This document shows positions 8,024-15,893 of a stretch of 37,234 nt of DNA, one piece after another. This stretch comes from Cellulomonas bogoriensis 69B4 = DSM 16987 (GTDB lineage: Bacteria > Actinomycetota > Actinomycetes > Actinomycetales > Cellulomonadaceae), in assembly GCF_000767165.1 (NCBI RefSeq), contig NZ_AXCZ01000007.1, forward strand, positions 1 to 37,234, read 5' to 3'. The position numbers and the translations under genes are program-made. Below the pieces are notes generated by a model. The model saw nothing but the letters and a program-made list of their open reading frames with translations, ran no database searches and was not told the origin of the DNA. Each line of letters opens with the position of its first letter. Position 1 is the first letter of the stretch.

Positions 8024-10711
8024 ATGGTCGAGGAGGATCAGGACCGGGACCACCGGTACCCCGTGCACTGGGAGGCCGACGTCGTCCTGCGGGACGGCGG
8101 GACCGCCCACGTCCGACCGATCCGCACCGCCGACGGCCCCGCGCTGCAGCAGTTCCACGTCGGCCAGTCCGAGCGCTCCACCTACTTCAGGTTCTTCGCA
8201 CCCCTGGCCCGCCTGCCCGAGCGCGACCTGGCCCGGTTCACCCACGTCGACCACGTCGACCGCGTCGCCCTGGTCGCCGTCACCGGCCACGGCGACCACG
8301 AACGCATCATCGCCGTCGCACGCTACGACCGCGTCGAGGGCCGCACCGCCGAAGCCGCCTTCAACGTCGCCGACGACCACCACGGCCGCGGGCTCGGCTC
8401 GGTCCTGCTCGAGCACCTCGCCGCCGCCGCCAGAGAACGAGGCATCCGCCGGTTCACCGCCGAGGTCCTGCCCCAGAACGCCCAGATGCTCGGCATCTTC
8501 CGCGAGGCCGGCTACGAGGTCACCCAGCACCTGGACGACGGGATCGTCACCGTCACCTTCGGCCTGGACCCCACCGAACGCTCCCTGGCCGTCATGGCCG
8601 ACCGCGAGCACCGCGCCGAGGCCCGCAGCGTCCACACCCTCCTCAGCCCGCGCGCCGTCCTCGTCGTCTCCGACGACCACGGCGCCCCCCTCGCCGAGGC
8701 CGTACTGGCTTCCCTCACCGCCACGGACCCCGCCCCCCGGCCCGAGGTCCACCACGTCGGCCCCGCCCAGGCACCACCCTCGGTCCGCACCTGGCCCCGC
8801 ACGGCCGACGTCCCACCCGTGGACCTCCTCGTCCTCGCCGTCCGCAGCACCCACGCACGCACCGTCCTGCAGGACCCCGCCGCCACCGCCCGCGCCGTGG
8901 TCGTCCTCAGCGACGGGTTCGCCGAGACCGGCACGGACGGACTCACCCGCCAACGGGACCTCGTCCGCACCGCCCACGCCGCCGGCATGCGCCTGCTCGG
9001 ACCCGGGTCCTTCGGGTTCCTGCGCCGCACCACCGACACCACCACCGTCAACGCGACACTCACCGCCCACCTGCCACCCGACGGGGGCACCGCGCTCTTC
9101 TGCCAGTCCGCCCCCCTGGGCGTCGGCATGCTCGAGTCCGCACGCCGCCGCCGGCTCGGCGTCTCCACCTTCGTCTCCTCGGGCAACCGCGCCGACGTCT
9201 CCGGCAACGACCTCATGCAGTTCTGGACCGAGGACCCCCGCACCGACGTCGTCGCCCTCTACCTGGAGTCCATCGGCAACCCCCGCAAGTTCACCCGGGT
9301 CGCCCGCAGGCTCGCCGCAGCCAAACCCGTCGTCGTCCTCACCGCCGGACGGTCGGGGCACGTCGTCCCCGCCGGCCACGCCATCCGCCGCACCCGCGCA
9401 CCCCGCCAGGCACTCGACGAGATCATGCGCCAGTCCGGCGTCCTGCGTGTGGACACCCCGCACCAGCTCCTCGACGTCACCCAGCTCCTGGCCCACCAAC
9501 CCCTGCCCCGCGGACGACGCGTCGCCGTGGTCGCCAGCTCCGAGGCCCTCACCGCCCTCGTCGCCGAGGCGGCCTCCTCCGCCGGCCTCACCGTGACCAG
9601 ACGCACCACCATCCCGCAGGAGACACCCACCGGCACCACCGACGACCTCGACACCGCGCTCGCGGAGGTCTACGCCGCCCAGGACTGCGACTCCGTGGTC
9701 GTGGTGCACGTCCCCGTCCTGGGCGACCCCGACCCCACGACGACCGCCTGCATCGCCCAGCGTGCCGCGATCTCCGACCGCACCACCGTGGCGTGCGTCA
9801 CCGGTCTGCACGGAGTCACCGAAGGCCTCACCGCGGCCGCGCCCGACGGCAGGCCGCACACCGTCCCCGCGTACGCAACTCCCGAGGACGGCGTCCTCGC
9901 CCTGGCCGCCGCGTCCCGGTACGCGGCGTGGCGTGCGACCGACCGGGGCGCCCCTCTGGCGCCGACCGGAGTCGACCGGACCCGCGCCCGAGCCCTGGTG
10001 GAAGCGATGACCCCGCCCGCAGGCGAGGTCCGACGCCTGGAGGAGCACCACACGCGTGAGCTCCTCGCCTGCTACGGGGTCCACGTCTGGCAGAGCAGAG
10101 CGGTGCGCACGACCCCCGAGGCCGTGGCCGCCGCCCACGAGGTCGGTTGGCCCGTCGCGCTCAAGTGCGCCGCCGAGCACCTGCGGCACCGCATCGACCT
10201 GGGCGGCGTCCGGCTCGACGTCGCCACCCCCGACGAGCTCACCGACGACCTGCAGGAGATGCGGGACCGCCTCATCGGCCTGGGCGTTCCCGACCCGACC
10301 TTCGAGGTGCAGAAGATGGCGCCCGGCGGCGTCGCCTGCGTCGTCCGCACCGCCGAGGACCCCCGCTTCGGCCCTGTGGTCTCGTTCGGGCTCGCCGGCG
10401 ACGCCATCGACCTCCTGGGCGACGTCGCCTACGCCGTCGCGCCCCTCACCGACGTCGACGTCAGCGAGATGATCCGAACCGTGCGCGCCGGACCCCGCCT
10501 CTTCGGGTACAGGGGCCTGCCCCCCGTCGACGTCCCGGCCCTCGAGGACGTCCTCGCACGGGTCGCCACCATGGCGGAGGACCTGCCCGCGCTGCACAAC
10601 CTCGAGCTCCACCCCGTCGTCGCGTCCGAAGGTGGCGCCAACGTCCTGGCCGCCCGCATCGAGCTCGCCGAGGCAGGGCGGGCCGACGGCCCCCGCCGCG
10701 CCCTGGTCTGA
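8024..10711 (+). CDS. GNAT acetyltransferase fused to NDP-forming acyl-CoA synthetase
   Basis: An 895-residue multidomain protein. Residues about 15-185 form a GNAT domain with the acetyl-CoA loop [14 protein letters not shown] (119-132). Next comes a CoA-binding Rossmann-like domain (about 205-330, starting [14 protein letters not shown]). A succinyl-CoA ligase-like domain follows, with [19 protein letters not shown] and [18 protein letters not shown]. His452 in VVPAGHAIR is the likely phospho-histidine. A C-terminal ATP-grasp domain (about 665-890) ends with [10 protein letters not shown]. This is the Pat/acetate-CoA ligase (ADP-forming) architecture. In proteobacterial Pat the GNAT is C-terminal; here it is N-terminal. 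Some actinobacterial relatives act as lysine acetyltransferases that control acyl-CoA synthetases. Whether the synthetase part is active is unknown. The gene is monocistronic or leads into the DUF5998 cluster. Its wobble positions are strongly C-rich. Confidence 0.88.
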   Translation: MVEEDQDRDHRYPVHWEADVVLRDGGTAHVRPIRTADGPALQQFHVGQSERSTYFRFFAPLARLPERDLARFTHVDHVDRVALVAVTGHGDHERIIAVARYDRVEGRTAEAAFNVADDHHGRGLGSVLLEHLAAAARERGIRRFTAEVLPQNAQMLGIFREAGYEVTQHLDDGIVTVTFGLDPTERSLAVMADREHRAEARSVHTLLSPRAVLVVSDDHGAPLAEAVLASLTATDPAPRPEVHHVGPAQAPPSVRTWPRTADVPPVDLLVLAVRSTHARTVLQDPAATARAVVVLSDGFAETGTDGLTRQRDLVRTAHAAGMRLLGPGSFGFLRRTTDTTTVNATLTAHLPPDGGTALFCQSAPLGVGMLESARRRRLGVSTFVSSGNRADVSGNDLMQFWTEDPRTDVVALYLESIGNPRKFTRVARRLAAAKPVVVLTAGRSGHVVPAGHAIRRTRAPRQALDEIMRQSGVLRVDTPHQLLDVTQLLAHQPLPRGRRVAVVASSEALTALVAEAASSAGLTVTRRTTIPQETPTGTTDDLDTALAEVYAAQDCDSVVVVHVPVLGDPDPTTTACIAQRAAISDRTTVACVTGLHGVTEGLTAAAPDGRPHTVPAYATPEDGVLALAAASRYAAWRATDRGAPLAPTGVDRTRARALVEAMTPPAGEVRRLEEHHTRELLACYGVHVWQSRAVRTTPEAVAAAHEVGWPVALKCAAEHLRHRIDLGGVRLDVATPDELTDDLQEMRDRLIGLGVPDPTFEVQKMAPGGVACVVRTAEDPRFGPVVSFGLAGDAIDLLGDVAYAVAPLTDVDVSEMIRTVRAGPRLFGYRGLPPVDVPALEDVLARVATMAEDLPALHNLELHPVVASEGGANVLAARIELAEAGRADGPRRALV

Positions 10712-10761
10712 CCACCCACAGGGCACCGACCCCGGTGACCGCACCCGGCGCACGGGGGTGG

Positions 10762-10773
10762 GAAGATGGACCC
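10762..10773 (+). promoter_or_regulatory. Possible -10 element before DUF5998 gene
   Basis: GAAGAT at 10762-10767 ends 6 bases before GTG 10774, the same spacing as the other leaderless starts. The hexamer is a weak match to TAnnnT, and GGGAAG could alternatively serve as a poor ribosome binding site. Confidence 0.35.
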
Positions 10774-11349
10774 GTGCACGGAGCGACACACGAACTGCGC
10801 CACAGCCTCCACCTGGCGGGCTACTACCCCGAACTGGTGGGCGACGTCGTCGACGTCGCGCTCGGGGGCGAGGAGGTGACCGCCTACCTCGTCCACCCGG
10901 AGACGACCTTCGACTCCGTCGAGGTGCGCCGGCACCTGACCGTCCTGGTCCTCACCCCGACCCGCCTGCTGCTCGCACACGTCGACGACCACCCGGCCGA
11001 CCGCGAGCACCCCTCCGCCAGCGCCTCGGCCACCACCGAGTCCGTCCCCCTGGGACGCCTGCACTCGGTCGGCGTCACCCACGTCGTCCCCGACCCCGCA
11101 CGGCACCGACCCGGGGCCGTACCCGCCGAGCTCACCCTCGCACTCGGCTGGGGCGCCGTCCGCAGGATCGACCTGGAACCCGCCGGGTGCGGCGACCCCG
11201 CGTGCGACGCCGACCACGGACTCACCGGTACCAGCAGCCCCGACGACGCCGTCGTCCGCGTCTCGGCCCACGCCGAGGGCGAGGCAGCCGTCCGGGCGGC
11301 CCTCGACTTCGCCCGAGCCCTGTCCGCGGCCGTCGCCGGCCGCTCATGA
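10774..11349 (+). CDS. DUF5998 family protein
   Basis: A 191-residue soluble protein, beginning VHGATHELRHSLHLAGYYPE, with conserved-looking stretches VRRHLTVLVLTPTRLLLAHV and LTLALGWGAVRRIDLEP. Two cysteines occur close together (CGDPAC), then D-A-D-H-G. There is no signal peptide or membrane segment. The family is actinobacterial and uncharacterised; I assign no function. The stop TGA overlaps the ATG of the next gene (ATGA, 11346-11349), so translation is likely coupled and the products may act together. The GTG start is placed by the family N-terminus. The frame stays open upstream but there overlaps the acyl-CoA synthetase gene. Confidence 0.8.
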   Translation: MHGATHELRHSLHLAGYYPELVGDVVDVALGGEEVTAYLVHPETTFDSVEVRRHLTVLVLTPTRLLLAHVDDHPADREHPSASASATTESVPLGRLHSVGVTHVVPDPARHRPGAVPAELTLALGWGAVRRIDLEPAGCGDPACDADHGLTGTSSPDDAVVRVSAHAEGEAAVRAALDFARALSAAVAGRS

Positions 11350-12509
11350 GCCACACCGACCTCACCACCCGGGCCGCAGCCGCCGGACTGCGCCCACCCG
11401 ACTACGGCGGCCGCTGCCTGGACTCGGTCCTCCCCGCAGCAGCAGCCGCCCTCGGGGCCGGCGACGAGGCCGACGAGGCCGCACGCCACCGCCTCGACCT
11501 ACCCCGGGCCCCCAGGGTCTGCGTGGTCCTCGTCGACGGCATGGGCTACGAGCTCCTCGCCCGACGCGCCACCCACGCCCCCTTCCTCGCCGGCCTCCTC
11601 GACGCCGGCGACCCCCTGACCACCGGGTTCCCCACCACCACCGCCACCGCCATGGGCCTGTTCGGCACCGGCCGCCCAGCCGGACTGACCGGCATGGCCG
11701 GCTACACCGTCCGCAACCCCACCACCGGCACCCTCGCGAACCTCGTCTCCTGGGACGGGGCACCACCCGCCCGCCAGTGGCAGCGCGAACCGTCCGTCTT
11801 CGAGCGACTCACCGCCAAGGGCATCGAGGTCACCTCGGTCGCCCCGGCCCGCTTCGGCGGCTCAGGCCTCACCGACGCCGTCCTGGGCGGAGGACGGTTC
11901 GTCGCCGCCGAGTCCCTGCGCGACCGCGTCGACGCCACCGTCTTCGAGCTCTCCGCCCCCGGCCTGGTCTACCTCTACTGGGGCGAGGTCGACAAGATCG
12001 GCCACCAGCACGGCTGGCGCTCACGGGAGTGGGCCGAGGAGCTCGCAGCCACCGACCGTGAGATCTCCCGCCTGGCACGATCACTCCCGCCCGGCACCCT
12101 CCTGATGATCACCGCCGACCACGGCATGGTCGACGTGGACCCCCGCGCGATCGTCGACGTCGCCCGCAACCGCGACCTGCTCGCCGGCGTGGACCTGGTC
12201 GCGGGCGAGCCCCGCGCAGCCCACGTGCACGTCCGGCCCGGCCAGCAGGACGCCGTCCTGAGCCGCTGGCGCTCGCGGCTGGAGGGCACGGCGCTCGTGG
12301 CCTCCCGGGACGAGGCGGTCGCGGCCGGCTGGTTCGGTCCGGTCGCCGAGCACGTGCTGCCGGTCCTGGGAGACCTCGTGGTGCTGGCGACCGGATCCGG
12401 TGGCGTGGGTGACTCCCGGACGCAGACCCAGGCCTCGCTCGCGCTCCGGGGGATGCACGGGTCGTTGACGAGCGCCGAGCTGGACGTCCCGCTGCTGGTG
12501 GTGGCCTGA
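11346..12509 (+). CDS. Alkaline phosphatase superfamily phosphodiesterase/nucleotide pyrophosphatase
   Basis: A 387-residue metal-dependent phosphoryl hydrolase of the NPP/type I phosphodiesterase branch. Asp64 in VLVDGMGYELLA and the Thr cluster in GFPTTTATAMG (97-99, probable nucleophile) come first. They are followed by YWGEVDKIGHQHG (Asp and two His ligands), MITADHGMVDVDP (Asp-His) and a late His in RGMHGSLTSAELDVPLLV. All six metal ligands expected for the fold appear present. There is no signal peptide, so it is probably cytoplasmic. The substrate is unknown; a nucleotide or dinucleotide is plausible given the adjoining thymidine kinase. It starts inside the DUF5998 stop (ATGA) and ends 2 bases before tdk. 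Wobble base use changes from C-rich to G-rich near 12.2-12.35 kb, inside this gene. Confidence 0.86.
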   Translation: MSHTDLTTRAAAAGLRPPDYGGRCLDSVLPAAAAALGAGDEADEAARHRLDLPRAPRVCVVLVDGMGYELLARRATHAPFLAGLLDAGDPLTTGFPTTTATAMGLFGTGRPAGLTGMAGYTVRNPTTGTLANLVSWDGAPPARQWQREPSVFERLTAKGIEVTSVAPARFGGSGLTDAVLGGGRFVAAESLRDRVDATVFELSAPGLVYLYWGEVDKIGHQHGWRSREWAEELAATDREISRLARSLPPGTLLMITADHGMVDVDPRAIVDVARNRDLLAGVDLVAGEPRAAHVHVRPGQQDAVLSRWRSRLEGTALVASRDEAVAAGWFGPVAEHVLPVLGDLVVLATGSGGVGDSRTQTQASLALRGMHGSLTSAELDVPLLVVA

Positions 12510-12511
12510 CG

Positions 12512-13147
12512 GTGGCCGAGCTCGTCTTCTTCAGCGGCACCATGGACTGCGGGAAGTCCACCTTGGCCCTGCAGCTGGACCACAACCACGCCGCCCGCGG
12601 CAGGGGAGGGGTGGTCTTCACGCGCGACGACCGGGCCGGGGCCGACGTCCTGTCCTCCCGCCTGGGCCTGCGCCGTGCCGCCACCGAGGTGGACGACGCC
12701 ACGGACTTCTGGGACGTGGTGGTGCGACTGCGGACCCGGGGGGAGCGGGTGGACTACCTGGTGTGCGACGAGGCGCAGTTCTACAGCCCGCACCAGGTCG
12801 AGCAGCTCGCCGCCCTCGTGGACGAGATGGGCGTCGACGTGTTCGCCTTCGGGATCACCTCCGACTTCCGGACCCGGCTGTTCCCCGGTTCGGCGCGCCT
12901 GATCGAGCTGGCGGACCGGGTGGAGGTGCTCCAGGTCATGTCGTTGTGCTGGTGCGGTTCGCGCGCCACCCACAACGCCCGGACCGTGGCAGGTGCCATG
13001 GTGGTCGAGGGCGAGCAGGTGGTCGTCGGGGACACCGCGGCAGGGGCCGACGTCGAGTACGAGGTCCTGTGCCGTCGGCACCACATGCGTCGCATGACGT
13101 CCCAGGTGGCGCGGGCGGTATCCGGAGAACCCCAGACGCTCCTGTGA
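12512..13147 (+). CDS. tdk: Thymidine kinase
   Basis: A 211-residue type II (TK1-like) thymidine kinase that phosphorylates thymidine with ATP for dTTP salvage. The P-loop is SGTMDCGKSTLAL (8-20). The DEAQF motif YLVCDEAQFYSP holds Glu87 as the likely catalytic base. The lasso/zinc region has CWCGSRATHNAR and later CRRHHM, giving Cys-x-Cys and Cys/His ligands. A GTG start 2 bases after the upstream stop implies translational coupling with the phosphodiesterase gene. The actinobacterial form is slightly longer than E. coli Tdk. It converges with sepH, with 35 bp between the stops and no convincing terminator. Confidence 0.93.
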   Translation: MAELVFFSGTMDCGKSTLALQLDHNHAARGRGGVVFTRDDRAGADVLSSRLGLRRAATEVDDATDFWDVVVRLRTRGERVDYLVCDEAQFYSPHQVEQLAALVDEMGVDVFAFGITSDFRTRLFPGSARLIELADRVEVLQVMSLCWCGSRATHNARTVAGAMVVEGEQVVVGDTAAGADVEYEVLCRRHHMRRMTSQVARAVSGEPQTLL

Positions 13148-13182
13148 GGTGGACGCGCCTGGCGGGGCGGGGAACCAGGACG

Positions 13183-14358
13183 CTACTCGGGTCTGGCTCC
13201 GAACACGATCTCGTCCCAGCTGGGAACTGACGCCCGGCCCTTGCGTTGGCGCTGCCTCTGGGAGGGCTGCTCCTTGCGCCCGTCGTCGACGTCCGCCTCG
13301 GGGCGTGGCCCCCCCGAGGGATGCGAGGTCGTCCGCGCCTGCGGTGTGTTGCCGGACGGCGCGTTGCCGGACGGTGCGGTGTCGGTGGACGCATCGTGCG
13401 GTGGGTCCACCGACACCGGCTGTGGCACGGACGGCATCGGGAGCACCTGGGCGTCGGTCGCCTGGTCCGGTCGTGACGCAGGAGGATGCGCAGCGGGTAC
13501 GGGGCCGGGTGGGACGGGTGGGTCAGGTGCGTCGAGGTCGAAGTCGAAGGCGTGCTGGGGTCCGAACCCCTCGAAACGCTCGTCGAGGTCGTCCAGGTCC
13601 AGCGACTGGCGGACCCCGCGCCGGTCGGTCAGGTCGTCCAGGATCGCCTGGGCCTCGTCGACCGGGTCAGGCTCGTCCTCGGGCACTGCGGGTGCCGGGT
13701 CGATCTGGGCCAGGAGCGGCCGGAGGGCCGCGTCCACATCGGCGTCGCCCATGGGCACCGCCGCGAGATGGCGGCGGGGGATCGGGCCGTCGACCAGCTC
13801 GGTCTCCGAGAGCCAACGAGCCTCGTCGTCCTCCGCACGCACGGTCTTGGCGGTGGGGTCGTACGTCCAGGAGGCCGACCTCTGGGTGCCCTGCACCGAG
13901 AAGCTGACCTCCACCGTCCAGCTGCCAGGGCCGGGGCGGCGCGCGTCCCACCGGATCGACCCGGGTTCGACGCCTCGGGTCGCGAGCCGGTCGGTGACGA
14001 GCTCGCCGAGGAGCGGTGCACCGAGGTCGTGCCCGATGCGTGTCTGCTGCGCCTGGCCGGCGACGTACTCCCGTTCTGCGAGCACGGGCCCGGTGTACCG
14101 GCGGATCAGCTCCACGGCGGTCCCGGACTCCTCGGCGACCTCCTCGGCGCTCGCCCCGGCGCGCACCCGCGCCTGGATCTCTCGTGGTGGGAGCGAAGCG
14201 GCGCGCTCGGCGCGAACCTGCTCGAGCTGGGGTCGGTCGCGTCGCACGGCAGCCCGCAGGGCCTCGTCGATGGGCAGGCGTAGCTTCTGGCCGTCCCGCG
14301 TCTGGAGCACGACGTGCTCGCCGTCCTCGTGCAGGCCGATCAGCGTGAGCTCGCTCAT
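13183..14358 (-). CDS. sepH: Septation protein SepH (DUF3071)
   Basis: A 391-residue cell-division protein. The N-terminal DUF3071 domain (MSELTLIGLHEDGEHVVLQT onward, to about 165) contains a helix-turn-helix-like stretch (SLPPREIQARVRAGASAEEV). A long acidic, proline-rich linker follows, ending in the conserved tail SVPSWDEIVFG. SepH was characterised in Streptomyces as an FtsZ-binding protein that promotes filament assembly and septation; that role is inferred here by family. A tandem 15-bp repeat at 13348-13377 (one mismatch) encodes the repeated PSGNA/PSGNT in the linker. ATG 14358 has a strong GGGAGG ribosome binding site, which a leader hairpin could cover. It is divergent from suhB. 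Confidence 0.9.
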   Translation of the reverse strand: MSELTLIGLHEDGEHVVLQTRDGQKLRLPIDEALRAAVRRDRPQLEQVRAERAASLPPREIQARVRAGASAEEVAEESGTAVELIRRYTGPVLAEREYVAGQAQQTRIGHDLGAPLLGELVTDRLATRGVEPGSIRWDARRPGPGSWTVEVSFSVQGTQRSASWTYDPTAKTVRAEDDEARWLSETELVDGPIPRRHLAAVPMGDADVDAALRPLLAQIDPAPAVPEDEPDPVDEAQAILDDLTDRRGVRQSLDLDDLDERFEGFGPQHAFDFDLDAPDPPVPPGPVPAAHPPASRPDQATDAQVLPMPSVPQPVSVDPPHDASTDTAPSGNAPSGNTPQARTTSHPSGGPRPEADVDDGRKEQPSQRQRQRKGRASVPSWDEIVFGARPE

Positions 14359-14416
14359 GGCACCTCCCTACGTCAGCTTCTGAGGGTGCCACCTCCCGGC
14401 CCCGGCGTGCGGGAGG
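14358..14416 (-). promoter_or_regulatory. Structured leader of sepH covering the ribosome binding site
   Basis: In the sepH mRNA, TGGCACC (14391-14385) can pair perfectly with GGTGCCA (14364-14358). The second arm spans the end of the Shine-Dalgarno GGGAGG and the A of the ATG. A second perfect 7-bp hairpin (arms at 14392-14398 and 14410-14416, 11-base loop) lies immediately upstream. The pairing is read directly; a regulatory role is inference. Confidence 0.35.
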
Positions 14417-14420
14417 CCGC

Positions 14421-14448
14421 CCGGTGTGCCGTCCGGTGTGCCGTCCGG
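14421..14448. repeat. 12-bp tandem direct repeat (two and a third copies)
   Basis: CCGGTGTGCCGT occurs at 14421-14432 and again at 14433-14444, followed by a partial CCGG. It lies between the divergent sepH and suhB genes. It may be a simple slippage repeat; no protein-binding family is recognised. Confidence 0.5.
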
Positions 14449-14517
14449 ACACAGCGCGGCGGCGCGGCGACGGGGCCGTCGGACCCCCCGTCGTACGAGC
14501 TGGGGGAGGATGGTCCG

Positions 14518-15387
14518 GTGAGCACGCTGAGCGAGACGGGCACCAGCCCCCAGGACCTGGCAGGCATCGCCGAGGAGGTCGCCCGCGCGGCCGGGCGGCT
14601 GATCCGGGAGCAGCGACCCACCCGGGTGGAGGTGGCCGGGACCAAGACCTCCCAGGTGGACGTCGTGACGCAGATGGACCTGGCCTCTGAGGCCCTGATC
14701 CGCGCCGAGCTCGCGCGGTTGCGCCCCGGGGACGGCATGCTGGGCGAGGAGGACGGCCTCATACCCGGGACCTCCGGCCTGACCTGGGTGGTCGACCCCA
14801 TCGACGGGACCGTCAACTACCTGTACGGGATCCCGGCGTACGCGGTGTCCGTCGCCGTGGTGAGCGGCGAGCCCGTTCCTGGCAGCTGGCAGGTCGAGGC
14901 CGGGTGCGTGCACGCCGTGGCCGACGGTCGCACCTGGACGGCCGCCCGCGGTCGCGGAGCTCGCCTCGATGGGCGGCGCCTGGAGATCGGGCCGGCGGCG
15001 CCGCTCGCCTCGGCGCTGGTCGGGACGGGGTTCGGGTACCGGTCACGCCGGCGCCGGGAGCAGGCCCGGGTGCTCACGGAGGTGCTGCCCCGCGTCCGGG
15101 ACGTCAGGCGGATCGGGTCAGCCGCGCTGGATCTGTGCGCGGTCGCGTCGGGGCAGCTCAACGCCTACTTCGAACGCGGCCTTCAGCCGTGGGACCTCGC
15201 CGCGGGGGCGCTGGTGGCCCAGGAGGCGGGGGCCACCGTCAGCGGACTGCGCGGAGAGCCCGCCGGCGAGGTCATGACGGTGGCCGCGTCGCCGGCGACC
15301 CACGAGGCCCTGGTGGCACTCCTCGAGTCGGTGCGCGCCGACGCCGAGGAGCTCCCCGATGCGACGGAGCCTGCTGCGGCCGGGTGA
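14518..15387 (+). CDS. suhB: Inositol monophosphatase family protein (SuhB-like)
   Basis: A 289-residue Mg-dependent sugar-phosphate phosphatase. Metal-binding motifs are MLGEEDG (Glu77, Glu78), WVVDPIDGTVNY (Asp93, Asp96) and LQPWDLAAGALVAQEAG (Asp226). Members hydrolyse inositol-1-phosphate, histidinol phosphate or related substrates. Inositol monophosphatase would fit mycothiol and phosphatidylinositol synthesis in actinobacteria, but the substrate is not decided by sequence. A suhB homologue holds the same place near sigA in M. tuberculosis as I recall it. GTG 14518 is the start: GGGGGAGGA lies 7 bases upstream, and that same stretch ends in GAGGAT, which could also be a -10 element for a leaderless start. 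Confidence 0.9.
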   Translation: MSTLSETGTSPQDLAGIAEEVARAAGRLIREQRPTRVEVAGTKTSQVDVVTQMDLASEALIRAELARLRPGDGMLGEEDGLIPGTSGLTWVVDPIDGTVNYLYGIPAYAVSVAVVSGEPVPGSWQVEAGCVHAVADGRTWTAARGRGARLDGRRLEIGPAAPLASALVGTGFGYRSRRRREQARVLTEVLPRVRDVRRIGSAALDLCAVASGQLNAYFERGLQPWDLAAGALVAQEAGATVSGLRGEPAGEVMTVAASPATHEALVALLESVRADAEELPDATEPAAAG

Positions 15388-15494
15388 ACGACCGGGTGCA
15401 CCTGTGCGTCCGGGGTGGGCCGGGCACCTGGGAGGGGTGACGGTGAGTTCGCGCCTCGCCCCGCGATGCGGCACAATCCCCACGCTGACTCCTC

Positions 15495-15524
15495 GGGAAC
15501 AACTCCGGGCTCTCGCGCATTGAG
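15495..15524 (+). promoter_or_regulatory. Possible ECF-type (SigR/SigH-like) promoter for the DUF4193 gene
   Basis: GGGAAC (15495-15500), 18 bases, then ATTGAG resembles the SigR/SigH pattern GGGAAT-N18-GTT, with ATT replacing GTT. It sits about 70 bases upstream of ATG 15594 in the longest non-coding stretch of the window (15388-15593). Nothing else in that stretch stands out. The match is suggestive only. Confidence 0.3.
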
Positions 15525-15593
15525 TACGTACCGGCCACGGACCCGTCCGGCCGCTCAGTTCTACCCATGACGACACGGAGTGTGAATCGCCCG

Positions 15594-15893
15594 ATGGCAA
15601 CCGACTACGACGCCCCGCGCAAGACCGAGGAGGACCTCAGCGAGGACTCGCTGCAGGAGCTCCAGGCGCGCCGGGCAGACAAGAACTCCGGGGTCGTCGA
15701 CGAGGACGAGACGGAGGCCGCTGAGGGCTTCGAGCTGCCGGGGGCAGACCTCTCCGGAGAGGAGCTCTCCGTCCGGGTCCTGCCCCGTCAGGCCGACGAG
15801 TTCACCTGCACGAGCTGCTTCCTGGTGCACCACCGCAGTCAGCTCGCATCCGAGCGGAACGGTCAGCCGATCTGCTCCGAGTGCGCTGCATGA
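15594..15893 (+). CDS. DUF4193 family zinc-ribbon protein
   Basis: A 99-residue acidic protein, beginning MATDYDAPRKTEEDLSEDSL, with a central FELPGADLSGEELSV and a C-terminal zinc-ribbon pattern FTCTSCFLVHHR and ICSECAA (Cys72, Cys75, Cys94, Cys97). It is nearly identical in plan to M. tuberculosis Rv2699c as I remember it. The family is highly conserved in actinobacteria; the role is unknown, and a nucleic-acid or RNA polymerase partner would be a guess. ATG 15594 is chosen over ATG 15567 because the family starts at MATDYDAP. A GGAG is 13 bases upstream, rather far. Its 3' end overlaps the convergent DUF3093 gene by 31 bp. Confidence 0.9.
   Translation: MATDYDAPRKTEEDLSEDSLQELQARRADKNSGVVDEDETEAAEGFELPGADLSGEELSVRVLPRQADEFTCTSCFLVHHRSQLASERNGQPICSECAA

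Noticed and set aside
5607-9596. A very long open frame on the plus strand (about 1,300 codons) across parC and the GNAT-synthetase gene
   Set aside because: Its translation is Arg/His/Pro/Thr-rich, with no domain and no conserved motif. It is an antisense or shifted-frame shadow of two well-supported genes in GC-rich DNA. The same applies to the long minus-strand frames at 7907-10789, 23448-26153, 29405-31312 and 31407-33380.
15567-15593. Upstream ATG 15567 as start of the DUF4193 gene
   Set aside because: It would add nine residues (MTTRSVNRP) before the family-conserved MATDYDAP start and has no better ribosome binding site.
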